In this document: one piece after another, positions 60,968 to 64,000 of the stretch
Layout: every line of letters starts with the position of its first letter
How positions within the stretch are numbered: position 1 is the stretch's first letter
Assembly (NCBI GenBank): GCA_934597585.1
Contig: CAKTSA010000007.1
Span: 1 to 64,000, forward strand
Source: an uncultured Oscillospiraceae bacterium
Lineage (GTDB): Bacteria > Bacillota > Clostridia > Oscillospirales > Oscillospiraceae
Direction: 5' to 3'
DNA: 64,000 bases
Notes under the pieces: model-generated
What the model saw: the letters and a program-made list of their open reading frames with translations, nothing else
Told to the model about the DNA's origin: nothing
Database searches by the model: none
Made by a program: the position numbers and the translations under genes

Positions 60968-62836
60968 TCAGCGGCCGTCCAATGGTTTGATGAGCTTTCC
61001 CTTTCCCTGCAATATCACCGCGCCCAACGGCGGCACACGCACCGCGATGGACTGGGGCCTCTGGTGGGAGGGGATGAATTCTGTCACGATGGCCTCCGGA
61101 TTGGTGACGCCGCTGCCGCCCCACTGTACGTCGTCGGTGTTGAACACCTCCTCGTACCGGGCCTTGGGCGGCACGCCGAAGCGGTAGTTCTCCACCGCCA
61201 CAGGGGAAAAGTTGATGACCGCCACCAGCGATTTGCCGCTGCGGTCCGTCCGGCAGAACACCAGCACGTTGTTGCAGTTGTCGTCGGCCACCAGCCACTG
61301 GAAGCCCTCCCAGTCCCGGTCGTTCTCCCACAGTGCCCTGTGGGACTTATAGAATTTGTTCAGCGCCCGGATGCACTCGTGCGTCCGGCGGCAGTCGTCC
61401 TCCTCATCCAGCAGGTACCAGTCCAGCTGGCCCCGGAAGTCCCACTCATGCCACTGTGCCAGCTCCGTGCCCATAAAGGTCAGCACCTTGCCGGGATGGC
61501 ACAGCATATAGGCGTAAAAGCCCCGGACCCCTGCCAGCTGCTGCCACTTATCGCCGGGCATCTTGCCCCGCAGCGAGCCCTTCATGTGCACCACCTCGTC
61601 GTGGGACACCGGCAGCACAAAATTCTCAGAAAAGGCGTACACCATGGAGAAGGTCACGTCCCTGTGGTGGTGCTGGCGGAAGAAGGGATCCATCTTCAGA
61701 TAGTGGCACACGTCGTTCATCCAGCCCATGTTCCACTTTAGGTTGAAGCCCAGGCCCCCCTCCTCCGGCGGATACGTCACCATAGGCCAGGCGGTGGACT
61801 CCTCCGCCACCATCAGCGCCGCGCTGTCGATGGCAAAGGCGGTGCGGTTCAGCTGCCGCAGGATCTCGATGGCCTCCAGATTCTCCTTGCCGCCGTGCTG
61901 GTTGGGCCGCCACTGCTGGCGGTCGTAGTCCAGATACAGCATGGACGCCACCGCGTCCACCCGCAGCCCATCAATGTGATACTCCCGCAGCCAGTAGGCG
62001 GCGGAGGACAACAGGAAGCTGCAGACCTCCGGCTTGCCGAAGTCAAAGACCCGGGTGCCCCAGCTCTCGTGCTCCCATTTCAGGGGATCGCTGTATTCAT
62101 ACAGGCAGGAGCCGTCAAACTGGATCAGCCCGTGGCTGTCCTTGCAGAAATGGGCCGGCACCCAGTCCAAAATCACGCCGATGCCCGCCCGGTGGAGCCT
62201 GTCCACCAGATACATAAAATCGTGGGGCGTGCCGTAGCGGCTGGTGGGGGCGAAATACCCCACGCACTGATAGCCCCAGCTGTCGTCCAGCGGATACTCC
62301 GTCACCGGCAGCAGCTCCACGTAGTTATAGCCCATGTCCCGGACATACCTGGCCAGCTGATCCGCCACGTCCCGGTAATTCATCACCTGGCCGTCCTCTG
62401 TCCGCCGCCAGGAGCCCAGGTGCACCTCGTAGATGTTCACAAAGCCCTCAGCCGGGTGGGTACCCTCCCGCCGCTGGCGCCATTTCTCGTCGTGCCAGGT
62501 GTAGCCGCCGATGTCGTACAGCTTGCTGTTGGTGGCGGGCCGTGTCTCCTGGTGGAAGCCGTAGGGATCGGTCTTCCACACCTCCCGGCCGTCGCACTGG
62601 GTCACCACGTACTGATAGGCGTCGAACTGTCGGGCAGCTTCCACCGTCAGCTCCCACGTGCCGTCCTCCAGCCGGTGCATATCCCACCGCTGCCAGCCGT
62701 TGAAGTCGCCGCTCAGCGCCACGTGTCGGGCCTGAGGTGCCCACACGCGAAACACCCAGCCGCTGCCGCAGGGGTGTGCGCCGTAGTACTCATATGCCCG
62801 GTCCCACACGCCGCATCTCAGTCGATCACCGCTCAT
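60968..62836 (-). CDS. glgB: 1,4-alpha-glucan branching enzyme (GH13)
   Basis: The 622-residue protein has an N-terminal CBM48 ([25 protein letters not shown]) and a GH13 barrel: [13 protein letters not shown], the nucleophile Asp in [15 protein letters not shown], the acid/base Glu in [11 protein letters not shown], and the third Asp in [17 protein letters not shown]-terminal all-beta domain follows. It introduces alpha-1,6 branches. ATG 62836 follows GGGAGGTACCGGA. First gene of the glgB-C-D-A-P operon. Confidence 0.97.
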   Translation of the reverse strand: MSGDRLRCGVWDRAYEYYGAHPCGSGWVFRVWAPQARHVALSGDFNGWQRWDMHRLEDGTWELTVEAARQFDAYQYVVTQCDGREVWKTDPYGFHQETRPATNSKLYDIGGYTWHDEKWRQRREGTHPAEGFVNIYEVHLGSWRRTEDGQVMNYRDVADQLARYVRDMGYNYVELLPVTEYPLDDSWGYQCVGYFAPTSRYGTPHDFMYLVDRLHRAGIGVILDWVPAHFCKDSHGLIQFDGSCLYEYSDPLKWEHESWGTRVFDFGKPEVCSFLLSSAAYWLREYHIDGLRVDAVASMLYLDYDRQQWRPNQHGGKENLEAIEILRQLNRTAFAIDSAALMVAEESTAWPMVTYPPEEGGLGFNLKWNMGWMNDVCHYLKMDPFFRQHHHRDVTFSMVYAFSENFVLPVSHDEVVHMKGSLRGKMPGDKWQQLAGVRGFYAYMLCHPGKVLTFMGTELAQWHEWDFRGQLDWYLLDEEDDCRRTHECIRALNKFYKSHRALWENDRDWEGFQWLVADDNCNNVLVFCRTDRSGKSLVAVINFSPVAVENYRFGVPPKARYEEVFNTDDVQWGGSGVTNPEAIVTEFIPSHQRPQSIAVRVPPLGAVILQGKGKLIKPLDGR

Positions 62837-62916
62837 TCCGGTACCTCCCGCCTCTGTTATAGCACGTCATCGCCGTGAAAAATGGCGATATACTTCCCTA
62901 TTGTATCGTACCCTGT

Positions 62917-62945
62917 ATTTTACTCCATTTCCGCCCCCCCGTCAA
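62917..62945 (-). promoter_or_regulatory. Promoter of the glycogen operon
   Basis: Minus strand: TTGACG (62945-62940), 17-nt spacer, TAAAAT (62922-62917). The roughly 75-nt leader holds an ATCGCC/GGCGAT hairpin (about 62869-62888). Confidence 0.62.
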
Positions 62946-63048
62946 TCCAAACGGCCATTGTTTCAAAAGAAGGAAGCTATTCAAAGGCTCTCCTGTGTAA
63001 GGGGCGCCTTTGATCTGTTATAGAACTTTACCCCATACGATAGAACGT

Positions 63049-63088
63049 CCCCCGCTGCGCCACTAAGCACAGCGGGGGTCCGGTTTCT
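63049..63088 (-). terminator. Hairpin after the ABC permease gene
   Basis: CCCCCGCTG/CAGCGGGGG stem (63049-63057 with 63070-63078), 10 nt past the stop; no strong T-run. The 63.09-62.95 kb gap otherwise shows nothing recognisable. Confidence 0.5.
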
Positions 63089-64000
63089 TATTCTCGTCTC
63101 AATGCCTCAATGGGATTCAGCTTCGATGCCTTCACGGCGGGCATCAATCCGAACACCACGCCGATGACCATGGAAAAGGCCACCGCCACGGCGCAGGCGC
63201 CCACACTGATGGCCACCGGTGTCCCCATGACGGAACTGAGCATATAGGCCAAGCCGATGCCGCAGGCCACGCCCAGGATACCGCCCAGGCTGGTCAGCAC
63301 CGCTGCCTCCGTCAGGAACTGCCAGAGGATACGGCTCTGCTGTGCGCCGATGGCGATCTTCAATCCGATCTCCCGGGTACGCTCGGTAACGGACACCAGC
63401 ATGATGTTCATCACGCCGATGCCGCCCACCACCAGCGAGATGGCGGCGATCCAGATCAGCTGCTTGTTGGTGGTCTCCGACAGGCTCTGCAGGTCGGCGG
63501 CCTGCTGCAGCAGGTCCTTGGCCTGATATTTGCACTTGTCGGTGGACACCACGTTCTCGTTGAGATACTTGGCCACGTTATTGCCCGCCTCGGTCATGTC
63601 GTTGGTGGACGTGGCCCGCACCGCCACCGACGCCGGCTCATCGTAGCGGTAGATGATGGGCCAGCAGGCGTCCGGCAGGATGATGGTGCCGGAGGTATTT
63701 CCGGCGTACATATAATAGTCGTTCACCGAGTTGATCACCGGCTCCGACGTGGACTTCTGGCTGATCACGCCCACCACCACGAAGGGCTCGCCCTGGATCT
63801 CGATGGTCCCGCCGATGGGGTTCTGGCCCTGGAACAGGCTCTGGGCGGTGTTGGCGTCGATGAGCGCCACCTTGCGGCTGGTGGCAAAGTCGCTGTCGAT
63901 AAAGCCACGGCCATAGTTGACCATATAGCCCGTCACCGACAGGAAGTGGCTGTCGCCGCCGTAGATGGACCCGTTGAAGGAGCTGTTGCCCACGTACACA
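63088..64000 (-). CDS. MacB/FtsX-type ABC transporter permease (5' end outside window)
   Basis: The visible 304 codons are the C-terminal part of a macrolide-exporter-like permease. A periplasmic-type MacB_PCD region (YGRGFIDSDFATSRKVALIDANTAQSLFQGQNPIGGTIEIQGEPFVVVGVI) precedes the FtsX domain, with three remaining membrane helices. The hallmark VVGGIGVMNIMLVSVTERTREIGLKIAIGAQQSRILWQFL is present, and the protein ends LKASKLNPIEALRRE-like (AVKASKLNPIEALRRE). It pairs with an ATPase, presumably encoded beyond the right edge. The substrate is unknown; the family exports peptides, antibiotics or lipoproteins. Confidence 0.93.
   Translation of the reverse strand, partial: VYVGNSSFNGSIYGGDSHFLSVTGYMVNYGRGFIDSDFATSRKVALIDANTAQSLFQGQNPIGGTIEIQGEPFVVVGVISQKSTSEPVINSVNDYYMYAGNTSGTIILPDACWPIIYRYDEPASVAVRATSTNDMTEAGNNVAKYLNENVVSTDKCKYQAKDLLQQAADLQSLSETTNKQLIWIAAISLVVGGIGVMNIMLVSVTERTREIGLKIAIGAQQSRILWQFLTEAAVLTSLGGILGVACGIGLAYMLSSVMGTPVAISVGACAVAVAFSMVIGVVFGLMPAVKASKLNPIEALRRE

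Overview
The window looks like a chromosomal segment of a GC-rich, spore-forming gut clostridium, probably Oscillospirales (inference). Supporting signs are an alpha/beta-type SASP gene, NfnAB-type flavoproteins, a glgB-C-D-A-P operon with the firmicute GlgC/GlgD pair, an AgrC/AgrA-like two-component pair, a giant surface protein with a non-LPXTG C-terminal anchor, and sigma-A promoters of the TTGACA-N17-TATAAT kind. No rRNA, tRNA or CRISPR array was seen. Both ends cut genes: a calcium-type P-ATPase on the left and a MacB-like ABC permease on the right.

Layout. 1-5.6 kb: P-type ATPase end, YhaM-like exonuclease, aldo/keto reductase with two Fe-S motifs, methyltransferase, alpha/beta hydrolase and a CrtO-like membrane protein. 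5.7-14.6 kb: one 2972-codon secreted, Cys-rich, repeat-built surface protein read leftward, divergent from tex. 14.8-24.5 kb: tex, ECF sigma with a probable membrane anti-sigma, cell-wall amidase, small HTH pair, nfnBA, and a PAP2 phosphatase-Crp/Fnr operon under a perfect CRP-like palindrome. 46.8-54.5 kb: lipoprotein, C11 peptidase, SHOCT protein, LemA, sensor kinase, LytTR regulator and small membrane proteins. 54.6-62.8 kb: glycogen operon.

The main discovery is at 24.94-46.61 kb. A 21.65-kb integrative element sits inside a SASP gene. The 5' part of the SASP is at 24784-24954 and its last codons are at 46598-46633, with a 12-bp repeat (TCAAGAAGATGA) at both junctions. Joining them in silico restores an intact 65-residue SASP. 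The integrase at the right end reads in frame into the SASP tail. The arrangement is like the sigK-skin and spsM-SPbeta intervening elements, but here the target is a SASP gene.

Element cargo: an AAA/DUF4143 ATPase, a RelB/ParE module, an AlbA/Schlafen-type regulator with three phased palindromes upstream, a small resolvase, an amidoligase-class II glutamine amidotransferase pair with tiny membrane peptides, XRE and WYL regulators, an AT-richer operon of unfamiliar glycine-zipper, TerB-like and Sel1-like proteins, a shortened PolC-like protein lacking a catalytic aspartate, excisionase-like and Rep-like genes, and the integrase. Three promoters inside the element share one architecture (15-bp GACA-N5-TGTC palindrome, exactly 11 nt, TATACT), which points to an element-wide regulon.
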